The notes under the pieces were generated by a model, which made no database searches, was not told where the DNA came from, and was given only the letters and a program-made list of their open reading frames with translations. This document shows, one piece after another, positions 44,767-53,801 of a stretch of 64,000 bases of DNA. Every line of letters begins with the position of its first letter. The first letter of the stretch is position 1. The stretch is taken from assembly GCA_051000755.1 (NCBI GenBank), contig JBPCNZ010000072.1, positions 14,721-78,720 of the forward strand. Direction: 5' to 3'. This DNA comes from JALZAH01 sp051000755 (GTDB lineage Bacteria > Actinomycetota > Acidimicrobiia > Acidimicrobiales > Palsa-688). The position numbers and the translations under genes were made by a program.

Positions 44767-45585
44767 TCACCGATCAGCCAGGTTGAACTTGTGCTTGAGC
44801 ACGCCGTGGAAGTCCCGGTCGCCGCCGCAGCTCACGATCCGGGCATCGCGCTGGCCCTCACGACACACCAGGGTGCGGCCCGGTCGCAGCTCCGTGAGGG
44901 GGCAGCCGTCGACCACCACGTCGGAGTACCCGGAGCCGATCGGCGTGAAGGCCACGTCCTCGGTGGCGTCGAGGACCAGCGAACGATCGAAGAGCATGTG
45001 GGGGGCGACGGGGGTCACGATCTTGACCCGGGCCCGGGGGGAGACGATCGGGCCGCGCGCCGAGAGGTTGTAGGCCGTGGAACCGGTCGGGGTGGCGACG
45101 ATGAGGGCATCAGCCGCAAAGGTCAGGAATGACATGTCGTTGACGCTCATCTCCACCCGCACCGTGTGACCCCCCCCGGGGCGCTGGAGCACCACATCGT
45201 TGAGGGCGCTGCGCCGCAGGGTCGTCTCCCCTCCCGCGTCGCTGATGATGACGTCGAGGGTCATGCGCGACTCGACCTGGTAGTCGCCCGTCAAGAAGCG
45301 GGTCAGGGCGTCGAGGAGGCCGTCGGGCTCGACCGTCGTCAGGTACCCGAGCTGGCCGAGGTTGACCCCCATGACCGGCACCCCGGCCGGACTGACCAGG
45401 TCGACGGTCCGCAGCATGGTGCCGTCCCCGCCCAGGCTGACCGCCAGGTCGAGCTGATCGAAGGCGCCGTCGTCGTCGAGCACGCGGGTGGTGTGGCCCT
45501 GGTCCTGCAGCCACATCGCCGCCTTGCCGGCCAGCTCGACGGCCGCCGGGCGGCGGAGGTGGGCAAGGAAGCCGACGGTGGCCAT
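44767..45585 (-). CDS. nadK: NAD kinase
   Basis: This 272-residue ATP-NAD kinase has the catalytic GGDGT motif in LAVSLGGDGTMLRTVDLV, the GVNLGQLGYLT block and the NE/D-x-x-x region LIVATPTGSTAYNLSARG. ATG 45585 starts the gene; it is followed by recN. NAD phosphorylation supplies NADP for biosynthesis and redox defence. Confidence 0.95.
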   Translation of the reverse strand: MATVGFLAHLRRPAAVELAGKAAMWLQDQGHTTRVLDDDGAFDQLDLAVSLGGDGTMLRTVDLVSPAGVPVMGVNLGQLGYLTTVEPDGLLDALTRFLTGDYQVESRMTLDVIISDAGGETTLRRSALNDVVLQRPGGGHTVRVEMSVNDMSFLTFAADALIVATPTGSTAYNLSARGPIVSPRARVKIVTPVAPHMLFDRSLVLDATEDVAFTPIGSGYSDVVVDGCPLTELRPGRTLVCREGQRDARIVSCGGDRDFHGVLKHKFNLADR

Positions 45586-45689
45586 CTAGTCCTCCCGGTG
45601 GGATCGGCGCGCCGTCCGGACATCGGACGCGGCGAGGACCATCATGGCCGGTCGGGCCTGGTAGGGCGCGGAGCCGGCCCTGGTCGGGG

Positions 45690-46256
45690 TCAGCTGGTGG
45701 AGCCCGGCGCCTTCTTGACCGCGGTCGAGGCCTTCTTGGCCGTCGTCTTCTTGGCCGGGCTCCGCTTGGCGGGCGCCTTCTTGCCTGCCGACTTGGTACT
45801 CGAGGCCTTCTTCGTCGCCGGGGCCGCCTTGGTGGCCGGGGCCTTCTTGGTGGCCGGGGCCTTCTTGGCCGTTGGGGCCTTTTTGGCCGCCGGGGCCTTT
45901 TTGGCCGCCGGGGCCTTTTTGGCCGCCGGGGCCTTCTTGGCGGCCGGCGTCGGCTGGGCGGCCGCCTTCTTCGACGGGGTTCCGCCCAGCCGCCGCTTCC
46001 ACGCCTCGAACTCGGCCTTGGTGACCACCCCCAACTGCGACAGCTGCGACTCCACCTCTCGGCGCACGAGGTCGATCATCTGGTCGGTCCCGCGGCGGCC
46101 GGCGGCCACCAGATCGTCGACCTGACCCTGGGCTTGCTTCTGGGTCGACTCGGTGGCCTTGGCCAACTCCCGAAGGAAATCCTCGGCTCGGGCGCGGGCC
46201 GTTTCGAGGAAGTCGTTGCCGGCTTCTTGGTACCGCTTGAACCTGTCGTCGGTCAT
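45690..46256 (-). CDS. Histone H1-like Lys/Ala/Pro-rich DNA-binding protein
   Basis: This protein has about 188 residues. The N-terminal ~90 residues form a charged helical domain with phasin/PHA-granule-like character (FLETARARAEDFLRELAKAT; RRGTDQMIDLVRREVESQLS). The C-terminal ~90 residues are KKAPAAKKAPAAKK-type repeats that resemble eukaryotic histone H1 tails and the actinobacterial HupB tail. It probably binds DNA or poly-anions. The start is set at ATG 46256; a GTG at 46274 is possible. The repeat DNA (about 45840-45960) is a 15-mer array GGCCGCCGGGGCCTT-like and prone to slippage. Confidence 0.75.
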   Translation of the reverse strand: MTDDRFKRYQEAGNDFLETARARAEDFLRELAKATESTQKQAQGQVDDLVAAGRRGTDQMIDLVRREVESQLSQLGVVTKAEFEAWKRRLGGTPSKKAAAQPTPAAKKAPAAKKAPAAKKAPAAKKAPTAKKAPATKKAPATKAAPATKKASSTKSAGKKAPAKRSPAKKTTAKKASTAVKKAPGSTS

Positions 46257-46297
46257 CCTTTCATGGTACCTCACGCGTCACGGGCCAGACTGGGGCG

Positions 46298-46966
46298 GTG
46301 CCCCCGTGGGACCTGGTCATCTTCGACAACGACGGGGTGCTGGTCGACAGCGAGCGGATGGCCAACACCATCCTGGGCGATCTGCTCACCGGCTACGGGC
46401 GGCCGACCACCACCGACGAGGCCGTCGAGCGCCATCTGGGGACGTCGCTGGGACGGGTCCGGGCCCTGCTCGAGGCGGAGGGGGTCGAGGTTCCGAGCGA
46501 CTTCGAGGACGCCTATCACCGCCGCCTGTTCGCCGCCTTCGACACCTCTTTGGTCGCCGTTCCGGGGGTGGCCGAGGTGGTCGGCGCCCTGGACATCCCC
46601 GTCTGCGTGGCGTCCTCGGGCGGCCACGAACGCATCCGCCGGTCCCTCACCCTCGCCGGTCTGGCCGCAGGGTTCGAGGGGCGGATCTTCAGCGCCGAGG
46701 ACGTGGCGCGGGGCAAGCCCGCGCCCGATCTGTTTCTCCACGCCGCCGCCGCCATGGGGGCCCGGCCGGAGCGCTGCGCGGTGATCGAGGACAGCCCGCT
46801 CGGGGTGGAGGCCGCCAACGCCGCCGGGATGACGGCGTTCGGCTACGCGGCCGTAACGCCGGCGCCCCACCTGCGCGAGGCGTCGGTCGTGTTCTCCTCC
46901 ATGGGGGAACTCCCTCGCCTTCTGGCCGCCGGCCCCACCGGGGCATGGGAGCGTGGTCGCCGCTAG
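46298..46966 (+). CDS. HAD-superfamily phosphatase (beta-phosphoglucomutase/GPH-like)
   Basis: This is a 222-residue HAD hydrolase: motif I VIFDNDGVLVDSE, cap helices, motif II CVASSGGH, motif III RGKPAPDLF and motif IV CAVIEDSPLGVEAANAAG. The DND-x-V-LVDSE signature fits beta-phosphoglucomutase or phosphoglycolate-type phosphatases. GTG 46298 starts it divergently from the H1-like gene; it ends overlapping the converging HAD-IIA gene by 4 nt. Confidence 0.88.
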   Translation: MPPWDLVIFDNDGVLVDSERMANTILGDLLTGYGRPTTTDEAVERHLGTSLGRVRALLEAEGVEVPSDFEDAYHRRLFAAFDTSLVAVPGVAEVVGALDIPVCVASSGGHERIRRSLTLAGLAAGFEGRIFSAEDVARGKPAPDLFLHAAAAMGARPERCAVIEDSPLGVEAANAAGMTAFGYAAVTPAPHLREASVVFSSMGELPRLLAAGPTGAWERGRR

Positions 46967-47718
46967 CGCGGGCCGAGGAGCTGTTCGGTGATGGCCGCCA
47001 GATCGGCACCGACCACGTCGGGCGCGGGGTCGGCGGGGATGGCGGCGCGCCCGGTGACCCCGCTGAGCACCAGGGCGAAGCGGGCGTGGATCATGGCCGC
47101 GAACAGCCCGTCGGTGTCGGGCCGGTCCCCCACCATGACGTCGACGGTGCCAAACCGGTCCTGGACCAGGTCGGCCACCGGCCGGTGGGGCTTGCCGGCC
47201 ACCTCGGGTTCGGTGCCGCCCGCCGTGGCCAAGAAGGCGACCAGGGCGCCCGCCCCCGGCAGCAGGCCGGTCGCCGTCGGGAAGGTCGGGTCGGCGTTGG
47301 TGGCGACGAAGCGGGCTCCCCCCCGGATGGCCGTGGCCGCCGCAGCCAGCCGGTCGTGATCGAGGTCGAGGTCCCGCCCGACGAGCACCCCGGCCGGATC
47401 GTCGCCCGGTTCGACGACGGCGACACCCCGGTCGGCCAGCGCCTCGAGGATGCCGTCTCCGCCCACCACCGCCACCCGTTCACCGGGGGAGAAGAGTGAG
47501 GCGCCGGCTTGGGCCGAGGTCACCAGTTCGGTCTCACTGGCCTCCACCCCGGCACCGGCGAGCATCTTGACGTAGTCGGCGCGTGTGGGCCCGGAGTTGT
47601 TGGTAACGAAGGCCACCCCATGACCGGCCCGGCGGATGCGATCCACGGCCGGGGCCGAACCGGCGATCGGCTCACCGCCGAGCCAGATCACCCCGTCGAG
47701 ATCGAAGACCCAAAGCAT
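46963..47718 (-). CDS. HAD-IIA family sugar phosphatase (NagD-like)
   Basis: This 251-residue protein has motif I VFDLDGVIWLGGEPI, the FVTNNSGPTRADYVK block, the FVATNADPTFPTATGLLPG cap and motif IV VDVMVGDRPDTDGLFAA. NagD-like enzymes remove phosphate from small sugar phosphates or 4-nitrophenyl phosphate. ATG 47718 is preceded by GGTGGAGG. The mycobacterial neighbourhood around nadK/recN often carries a similar gene. The exact substrate is unknown. Confidence 0.9.
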   Translation of the reverse strand: MLWVFDLDGVIWLGGEPIAGSAPAVDRIRRAGHGVAFVTNNSGPTRADYVKMLAGAGVEASETELVTSAQAGASLFSPGERVAVVGGDGILEALADRGVAVVEPGDDPAGVLVGRDLDLDHDRLAAAATAIRGGARFVATNADPTFPTATGLLPGAGALVAFLATAGGTEPEVAGKPHRPVADLVQDRFGTVDVMVGDRPDTDGLFAAMIHARFALVLSGVTGRAAIPADPAPDVVGADLAAITEQLLGPR

Positions 47719-47747
47719 CCTCCACCCCGTTCTAGTACGAAAGGGGA

Positions 47748-48929
47748 ATGCCTCGCTTCGAGCCATTCGTCGGCCTGCGCTACGCCCCGTCCCACATCAG
47801 CACCCTGGACGACGTGGTCTGCCCTCCCTACGACGTCATCAACGAGAGCCAGCGCGAGGCGTTGGTGCACCGCAGCTCGTACAACGTGGTGCGCCTCGAG
47901 CTGCCCGAAGGACCCGACGCCTACCGCGGCGCCGCCGCCCTCCTCGACGCCTGGCGCGACGGCGGGGTGCTCTTCCGTGAGCACCGCCCCGCCTTCTACG
48001 GATACCGGATGTCCTTTCGCAGCCCGAGCGGGGCGGCCCGTTCCAGCGTCGGGGTGATCGGCGCCTTGGGCCTTGAGCCACCCGGGGAGGGCATTCTCCC
48101 CCATGAGGAGACCACACCCAAGGCCAAGACCGACCGCTTGGAGCTGCTGCGAGCGGCGAGGGCCAACCTGTCGCCCATCTGGGTCCTTACCCCAGAGGCC
48201 GGCCTGGCCGCCCTCTGTGAGCCGCCTGTCCACCCCTCGAGCCATGCCACCGACGAGCGGGGCGCCATCCACGAGCTGTGGCCCATCACCGAACCGGAGC
48301 GGGTCGCCGCCATCTCGGAGCTGGTCGGCGGCGGACCGGTGCTGGTGGCCGACGGCCATCACCGCTACGAGACGGCCCTGGCCTACGAGGCGGAGACCGG
48401 GCCTCAACCCGGTGACCACCATGCGGTCATGGCCCTGGTGGTGGAGCTGGCCGGCGAGCAGCTCTCGGTCCAGGCCATCCACCGCCTGGTCTCGGACCTG
48501 CCCGCCGGTTTCGACCTACTGGGCGCCTTGGATCCCTTCTTCGATCTGACACCGACTGCGCCGCCCGACTCGTCGATCACCGAACGGATGGCCGACGCCG
48601 GCGCCCTGGCGGTGGTGACGGCCTCGGGGACGTGGCTGGCCCGGCCCCGCCCAGCCGTGATCGACGCCTCCGTCCACGATCTCGACTCCAGCCGGCTGGA
48701 CGTGGCCCTGGCCACTGTCCCCGGCGCCACCGTGACCTTCCAGCACGGGTGGTTCGATGCTGCGGCGGAGGCCATCGCGGGCCGGGCCCAGGCCGCGGTG
48801 CTGCTGCGGCCGGCCACCGTGGATCAGATCGCCGTAGTGGCCCGGGGCGGCGTGCGGATGCCACCGAAGACCACGTTCTTCGCCCCCAAGCCGCGCACCG
48901 GCATGGTCATCCGCGACCTCCTCGACTGA
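47748..48929 (+). CDS. DUF1015 family protein
   Basis: This 393-residue protein matches the DUF1015 pattern throughout: FEPFVGLRYAPSHIS, VVCPPYDVINESQREAL, PSYNVVRLELP (here SSYNVVRLELPEG), DGHHRYETALAYE and HGWFDAAAEA. These conserved His/Arg/Glu clusters suggest an enzyme. The biochemical role is not firmly established. It is divergent from the NagD-like gene across 29 nt and may share its promoter region. Confidence 0.86.
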   Translation: MPRFEPFVGLRYAPSHISTLDDVVCPPYDVINESQREALVHRSSYNVVRLELPEGPDAYRGAAALLDAWRDGGVLFREHRPAFYGYRMSFRSPSGAARSSVGVIGALGLEPPGEGILPHEETTPKAKTDRLELLRAARANLSPIWVLTPEAGLAALCEPPVHPSSHATDERGAIHELWPITEPERVAAISELVGGGPVLVADGHHRYETALAYEAETGPQPGDHHAVMALVVELAGEQLSVQAIHRLVSDLPAGFDLLGALDPFFDLTPTAPPDSSITERMADAGALAVVTASGTWLARPRPAVIDASVHDLDSSRLDVALATVPGATVTFQHGWFDAAAEAIAGRAQAAVLLRPATVDQIAVVARGGVRMPPKTTFFAPKPRTGMVIRDLLD

Positions 48930-48938
48930 TTCCGCTGG

Positions 48939-50432
48939 TCAGGCTGTCGCTGTGACCTTCGAGCGCCGCAGGTCGTAGGCGGCGGCGTCGAAGTGGCGGG
49001 TGGCCTTGCGGAACTGGCTGGCGTAGCCCGGCCACAGGGTGGTGTTGCGGCCCCGGTCCAGGTACCAGCTGGTGCACCCGCCCTGGATCCAGACCGTCTC
49101 CACCATCTCCTTCTGGATCTGCTCGTTCCAGCGGTCCTGGGCGTCCCTGCGGACCTCGACCGCGCCGATGGCCTGATCGCGGGTCTTGCGCAGGCACTCC
49201 ATGATGTACGCCACATGGGACTCGATGATGTAGACCATCGAGTTGTGCCCGAGGCCGGTGTTGGGCCCGATGACGAAGAACAGGTTGGGGAATCCGGCCA
49301 CCGCCGTGCCCTTGTAGGCCTCCATGCCGTCCTTCCACGCCTCGGCCATGACGACCCCGTCCCGCCCGGTGGTGAACTCGGCCATGGGCGGGTCCACGGC
49401 GTGGAAGCCGGTCCCGAAGATGATCGTGTCGACCACATGCTCGGTGCCGTCCGCGGTCCGCACGCCCGATGCGGTGACCTCGGTGATGCGGTCGGTCACC
49501 ACGTCGATGTTGGCCTTGGTCAGCGCCGGGTAATAGTCGTCAGACATCAGGATCCGCTTGCAGCCCATGGCGTAGGTGGGAGTGACCTTGGCCGCCAGCA
49601 CCGGGTCCTTGATCTGGCTCGTCAGGTACTTGCGGGCCAACAGCTCGGCCAGGCGGAACCTGCGTCCGGCTCCCTTGAAGGCGATGAACAGTGCTTCCTG
49701 GCGCCAGAACAGGAAGGCCCGGCTGAGCTTGGTGGCGGGGGGGAACGCTTGGTAGAGGCGTTTGCGGAGGGGACCGATGGGCTTGTCCCGTCGGGGCAGG
49801 ATCCACGGCGGCGTCCGCTGGAACAGCGTCAGATGATCCACATCCTCCTGGATCTCGGGTACGAACTGGATGGCCGAGGCGCCCGTGCCGATCACCGCCA
49901 CCCGCGAGCCGCGCAGGTCCGCCTGGTGATCCCAACGGGCCGAGTGCCACACCCGGCCGGAGAACTCCGAGAGACCGGGGATCTCAGGCAGCACCGGCTC
50001 GGCCAGGGGTCCGGCCCCGGCGAGGAGGAACCGGGCCGAGAACCGACCTCGGCTGGTGGTGACGGTCCAGCGGGACTCCCGGTCGTCCCACACCGCGCCC
50101 GTGACGTTGTGGCCGAAGCGGATGTGCGGTGTCACGCCGAAGCGGTCGGCCGAGTCCCGCAGGTAGTCCAGGATCTCGGGTTGGCGGGAGTAGTCCCGCG
50201 ACCAACCCGGGTTGGGGTTGAACGACAGCGAATACAGATGGGACGGGATGTCGCAGCCCGCCCCGGGGTAGGTGTTGTCCCGCCAGGTGCCGCCGACGTC
50301 GTCGGCTCGCTCCAGCACCACGAGATCGCTGAACCCCTCGGTGAGGAGCCGGGAGGCCATGGCCAGGCCGGCGAACCCGGTGCCGATGACGACGATCTCG
50401 ACCTCCTCGAGGGCACCACCGGTGGCGGTCAT
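48939..50432 (-). CDS. Flavin-dependent monooxygenase, Baeyer-Villiger type
   Basis: This is a 497-residue FAD/NADPH enzyme: FAD motif VIGTGFAGLAMASRLL, the BVMO fingerprint FSGRVWHSARWDH, the second Rossmann motif VAVIGTGASAIQFVPEI and IIFGTGFHAVDPP. It shows the Arg/Asn-rich end of cyclohexanone- or phenylacetone-type monooxygenases. ATG 50432 overlaps the hydrolase stop. The three-gene cluster of BVMO, hydrolase and SDR suggests stepwise breakdown of a ketone: alcohol to ketone, ketone to ester, ester hydrolysis. Confidence 0.88.
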   Translation of the reverse strand: MTATGGALEEVEIVVIGTGFAGLAMASRLLTEGFSDLVVLERADDVGGTWRDNTYPGAGCDIPSHLYSLSFNPNPGWSRDYSRQPEILDYLRDSADRFGVTPHIRFGHNVTGAVWDDRESRWTVTTSRGRFSARFLLAGAGPLAEPVLPEIPGLSEFSGRVWHSARWDHQADLRGSRVAVIGTGASAIQFVPEIQEDVDHLTLFQRTPPWILPRRDKPIGPLRKRLYQAFPPATKLSRAFLFWRQEALFIAFKGAGRRFRLAELLARKYLTSQIKDPVLAAKVTPTYAMGCKRILMSDDYYPALTKANIDVVTDRITEVTASGVRTADGTEHVVDTIIFGTGFHAVDPPMAEFTTGRDGVVMAEAWKDGMEAYKGTAVAGFPNLFFVIGPNTGLGHNSMVYIIESHVAYIMECLRKTRDQAIGAVEVRRDAQDRWNEQIQKEMVETVWIQGGCTSWYLDRGRNTTLWPGYASQFRKATRHFDAAAYDLRRSKVTATA

Positions 50433-51391
50433 CTCACCTCACGGGAGGGATCGGTGGGGCCGAGATCGATGAGGACGGCGGCCAGGCGGTCGGGTGATTC
50501 GAACGGCAACTGGTGCCCGGCGCCCTTGATGGGGATGAACCGGGCCCCGGCGATGAGCTCGCCGGTCCGCCGGCTGCGGGCGTGGGGGACAAGGGTGTCC
50601 CGGGTCCCGGAGACGACCGCGGTTGTGGCCGTCACCGCGCCCAGATGGGGATGGAGGTTCATTGTCCCGATGGCGTCCAGGAACCCCCTCCTTGTCGCCG
50701 GGGGTGTCCTGGCGAACGACTCCGTGGTGGCCCGCAGGGCCGCCATCGCCGGGCGGCGCCCGAAGGTGCTTCGCACCAGGAACGGCCCGAACCGGGCATC
50801 GGCGACGGCCTTGGTGGTGCTGTCGCTGCCGATCAGGGATGCGGCCGACTTGTCCAGGGCCTTCAGGCCCATCTCCGCCCCCGCGGTGGACACGAGGGCC
50901 AGGGCCCGGACCCGTTCCCCGAGGACGTCCTTGTGCTCGATGGCGAACGACTGCACGGCCATGCCGCCCATGGAGTGTCCGGCCACGACGGCGTCACGCA
51001 GGTCGAGATGCTCGAGCACCGTGGCCACATCGGCCCCGATGGCGGCGATGGTGAGGCCGTCGTCGCCGGCCGTCGACGCACCGTGGCCCCGCTGGTCGTA
51101 GACGACGACGCGCCGACCGGCGGCCACCAGCCGGCGAGCCGGGGCGGCCCAGATGCGCCGCTCGGCGGTCCACCCGTGGGCGCACACCACGACCGGCCCG
51201 TCGTCGGGCCCCATGACCCAGGCGGCCAAGCGGCCACCGTCGCGGGTCGGCACCGCCACCTCCCGCCCGGGCGGGAGGTCGAGGGGCGCTCCGCCGGTGG
51301 GGTCGGGGTTGGCCATCCACCGCCGGCGGGCCAGCGCCGGCGTGGCGACCCCGGCCAGGACGGCGATGGCGACCAGGCGCGGGGGCTTCAT
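50429..51391 (-). CDS. Alpha/beta hydrolase
   Basis: This 320-residue protein begins with a hydrophobic signal-like segment (LVAIAVLAGVATPALA) before the alpha/beta core. It has the oxyanion HG in VVCAHGWTAERRIW, the nucleophile elbow AVVAGHSMGGMAVQSFA, an Asp in GTRDTLVPH and the final His in GAGHQLPFESP. It probably hydrolyses the ester formed by the neighbouring monooxygenase. Substrate is inferred from the operon only. Overlap with both neighbours (ATGA/coupled stops) supports one transcript. Confidence 0.85.
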   Translation of the reverse strand: MKPPRLVAIAVLAGVATPALARRRWMANPDPTGGAPLDLPPGREVAVPTRDGGRLAAWVMGPDDGPVVVCAHGWTAERRIWAAPARRLVAAGRRVVVYDQRGHGASTAGDDGLTIAAIGADVATVLEHLDLRDAVVAGHSMGGMAVQSFAIEHKDVLGERVRALALVSTAGAEMGLKALDKSAASLIGSDSTTKAVADARFGPFLVRSTFGRRPAMAALRATTESFARTPPATRRGFLDAIGTMNLHPHLGAVTATTAVVSGTRDTLVPHARSRRTGELIAGARFIPIKGAGHQLPFESPDRLAAVLIDLGPTDPSREVR

Positions 51392-52207
51392 TCAGAGGCC
51401 CCGGATCTGGGTACGGGCGCCCAGATCGGCCAGACGGGTGGGGATCAGGCTTCGGGTCACCCAGCCGAACGTAGCCTCGAATCCGACCGGCACGACACTG
51501 CGGTTCCGCCGGACGGCGTCGACGATGGCGTCGGCGACCTTCTCGGGCGGATGACCCCGTTTGAACGCCTTCTGGACGTTGCTGATCGTCGCCGCGTCGG
51601 CCCGCTCGCCCTTGTAGCGGGTGTTGGAGCGGACGATGTTGGTGTTGATCACCCCCGGGCAGATGGCGCTCACGCCGATGCCGCGGTCGTGCCAGTCCGC
51701 CCGCAGGCACTGGGTGAAGGCCAGGACAGCGGCCTTGGTGGTCACATAGCCGGGCTCGGTGGCGCGGGGCGTGTAGGCCAGGCCGGAGGCGACGTTGACC
51801 ACGTGACCCGAGCCTCGCTCGATCATGGCCGGGCCGAACGCCATGGAGATGTGGACGGCACCGAGGAGGTTGATCCCGATGATCCACCTCCAGTCATCGA
51901 GGTCCATGTCGAGGAACCGGGCCGACATGCCGACTCCGGCGTTGTTGACCACGATGTCGGGCGCGCCGTGTCCGGCGATCACCTCCGCGGCCAGGGCCCC
52001 GACCCGCTCCGGGTCGCTCACGTCGACCTCGAAGGCATGCCCCCCGCAATCGGCGGCCGTCTTCTCGGCGCTGGTCGGGTCCAGGTCGGCGGCCAGCACC
52101 CGGGCTCCGGCGGATCCCAGGGCCAGGGCCGTGGCCCGGCCGATCCCGCTTCCTGCGCCGGTGACGAGTGCGGTCGATCCGCTGATGGTGACGGGTGTGG
52201 GCTTCAT
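51392..52207 (-). CDS. Short-chain dehydrogenase/reductase
   Basis: This 271-residue SDR has the cofactor motif ALVTGAGSGIGRATALALG, the VNNAGVG block, catalytic Ser in HVVNVASGLA, Tyr-Lys in EPGYVTTKAA and a long C-terminal region (FKRGHPPEKVADAIVDAVRR). First gene of the minus-strand BVMO operon, it probably oxidises an alcohol to the ketone substrate. It is divergent from htrA across a 215-bp region holding the direct repeats noted below. Confidence 0.88.
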   Translation of the reverse strand: MKPTPVTISGSTALVTGAGSGIGRATALALGSAGARVLAADLDPTSAEKTAADCGGHAFEVDVSDPERVGALAAEVIAGHGAPDIVVNNAGVGMSARFLDMDLDDWRWIIGINLLGAVHISMAFGPAMIERGSGHVVNVASGLAYTPRATEPGYVTTKAAVLAFTQCLRADWHDRGIGVSAICPGVINTNIVRSNTRYKGERADAATISNVQKAFKRGHPPEKVADAIVDAVRRNRSVVPVGFEATFGWVTRSLIPTRLADLGARTQIRGL

Positions 52208-52320
52208 GGCCTCTCCTTCCCTACTACCAGTAACCCTTCGACCGTATCATCAGGCGATGGCACATACAACGATGTGGCGGTCATGGGCCCGGTGACTCCT
52301 GCCACAGGGCGGCCGCCCGC

Positions 52321-52379
52321 TCAGGGTCCTCCGAGGGGACTCTCAGCCAGTTGTCAGGCTGGTTTCAGCCCGCTCTGAA
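52321..52379 (+). promoter_or_regulatory. 11-bp-phased TCAG repeats upstream of htrA
   Basis: TCAG occurs at 52321, 52343, 52354 and 52365, with TGAA at 52376, i.e. at exact multiples of 11 bp (the 52332 position reads CGAG). Direct repeats spaced one helical turn apart are the usual form of OmpR-family response regulator sites. The last repeat ends about 55 bp before the htrA ATG. Confidence 0.55.
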
Positions 52380-52422
52380 GATCATCCCCTTGACTGGGTC
52401 CATCCCCCCAGGAGGAGTCCCC

Positions 52423-53721
52423 ATGAACGACGACGACACCATCCCCGGCTCCGAGCACCAGCCTCCTGCCCCCGACCCGACGCCCTGGTCCGCAGCGCCC
52501 TACCCCCCTTCGGGACCCTCGCACTGGCCTCACCCGGCCGGGGCGCCGTCGTGGGAGCGGTCGGACTCGCCCACCTCCGAGCTGCCCAGCTACGGGGCGC
52601 CCGGCTACGAGACGCCCTTCTCCGGGGAGCCCGGCCCCTACGGCGCACCCGCCGCGTCATCGTCGTTTGCTGACGATGACGGCGACGGCCGGGGCCACGG
52701 TGGTGGCGCCCTCCGGCGCCGGTTCGGGGCCCTCGCCCTCGGGGCCGCACTCATCGCCGGCGGTGGCGCCGGAGCCGCCACGTCGGCTCTGGTGGCCAAC
52801 GGTTCGAGCCATGTCGCCGCGGCCCCGGCCCACGTCAGCACCTCCCCCGTGGCCCTGTCGACCAACACGTCGAGCACCCAGGCCCTGATCGCCAGGGTCG
52901 AACCCGCCCTGGTCGACATCCACACCACCGGCACGTCCGTCAGCCAGTCGCCCATCTTCGGCAACGGGAACAACCCCTTCGGCGGCAGCACCAGCACCAC
53001 GGCCGCAGCCGGCACCGGGATGATCCTCAACTCGTCGGGTCTGGTTCTGACCAACGCCCACGTGCTCGAGGGAGCCAACGCCATCACCGTCACCCTCAAC
53101 GGCAAGACCGACACCCTGCCCGCCACCCTCGTCGGTGAGGACGCAGCCAAGGACATCGCCCTCATCCAGATCAAGGGTGTGAGCGGTCTGCCGACCGTCA
53201 GCCTCGGCGACTCCTCGAAGGTCCAGGCCGGCGACCCGGTCCTCGCCGTCGGCAACGCCCTGGACCTCCAGAACGGCGGCTTCACCGTCAGCGAGGGCAT
53301 CGTCTCCGGGCTGAACCGGTCGATCCAGACGGACAACAGCGAATCGCTCACCGGTCTCATCCAGACCTCGGCCGCCATCAGCTCCGGTGACTCGGGCGGC
53401 CCGCTGGTCAATGCGGCCGGCCAGGTCATAGGGATGGACACCGCAGCGGCGGCGTCGTCGAGCAACAACACGGCGTCCAACATCGGCTTCGCCATTCCCG
53501 CCAGTCAGATCAGCGGGCTGATCAGCCAGCTCCAGAAGGGCAGCATCGGCCAGACCACGACCGGCCCGTCGGGCTCGGGGTCGGCGTCGGGCGGTGCGGG
53601 CTCCGGCGGCTCCGGTGGATACGGGAGCGGCTCCGGCGGCGGGGGTTACGGCAGCGGCTCTGGCGGCTACGGGGGCTACGGCAGCGGCGGCGGATACAGC
53701 TCGGGCAGCCTGTTCGGCTGA
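52423..53721 (+). CDS. HtrA/DegP-like serine protease without a PDZ domain
   Basis: This 432-residue protein has a Pro/Ser/Tyr-rich cytoplasmic N-terminus (~95 residues), one TM segment (RRRFGALALGAALIAGGGAG) and a trypsin-like protease domain with the catalytic His in VLTNAHVLEG, Asp in AAKDIALIQI and Ser in ISSGDSGGPLVN. No PDZ domain follows; instead there is a ~60-residue Gly/Ser/Tyr-rich tail (GSGSGGGGYGSGSGGYGGYG). The domain set differs from classic HtrA. ATG 52423 has GGAGGAG 6 nt upstream. The protease probably works outside the membrane in envelope stress. Confidence 0.88.
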   Translation: MNDDDTIPGSEHQPPAPDPTPWSAAPYPPSGPSHWPHPAGAPSWERSDSPTSELPSYGAPGYETPFSGEPGPYGAPAASSSFADDDGDGRGHGGGALRRRFGALALGAALIAGGGAGAATSALVANGSSHVAAAPAHVSTSPVALSTNTSSTQALIARVEPALVDIHTTGTSVSQSPIFGNGNNPFGGSTSTTAAAGTGMILNSSGLVLTNAHVLEGANAITVTLNGKTDTLPATLVGEDAAKDIALIQIKGVSGLPTVSLGDSSKVQAGDPVLAVGNALDLQNGGFTVSEGIVSGLNRSIQTDNSESLTGLIQTSAAISSGDSGGPLVNAAGQVIGMDTAAAASSSNNTASNIGFAIPASQISGLISQLQKGSIGQTTTGPSGSGSASGGAGSGGSGGYGSGSGGGGYGSGSGGYGGYGSGGGYSSGSLFG

Positions 53722-53801
53722 CCACCCGGTTCCCACGGGTCGGGCCCTGCCGAGCCCGGCCCGTGGTGAAACCCCACCTTGACCCGTCCGAGGGGCCGGG
53801 G

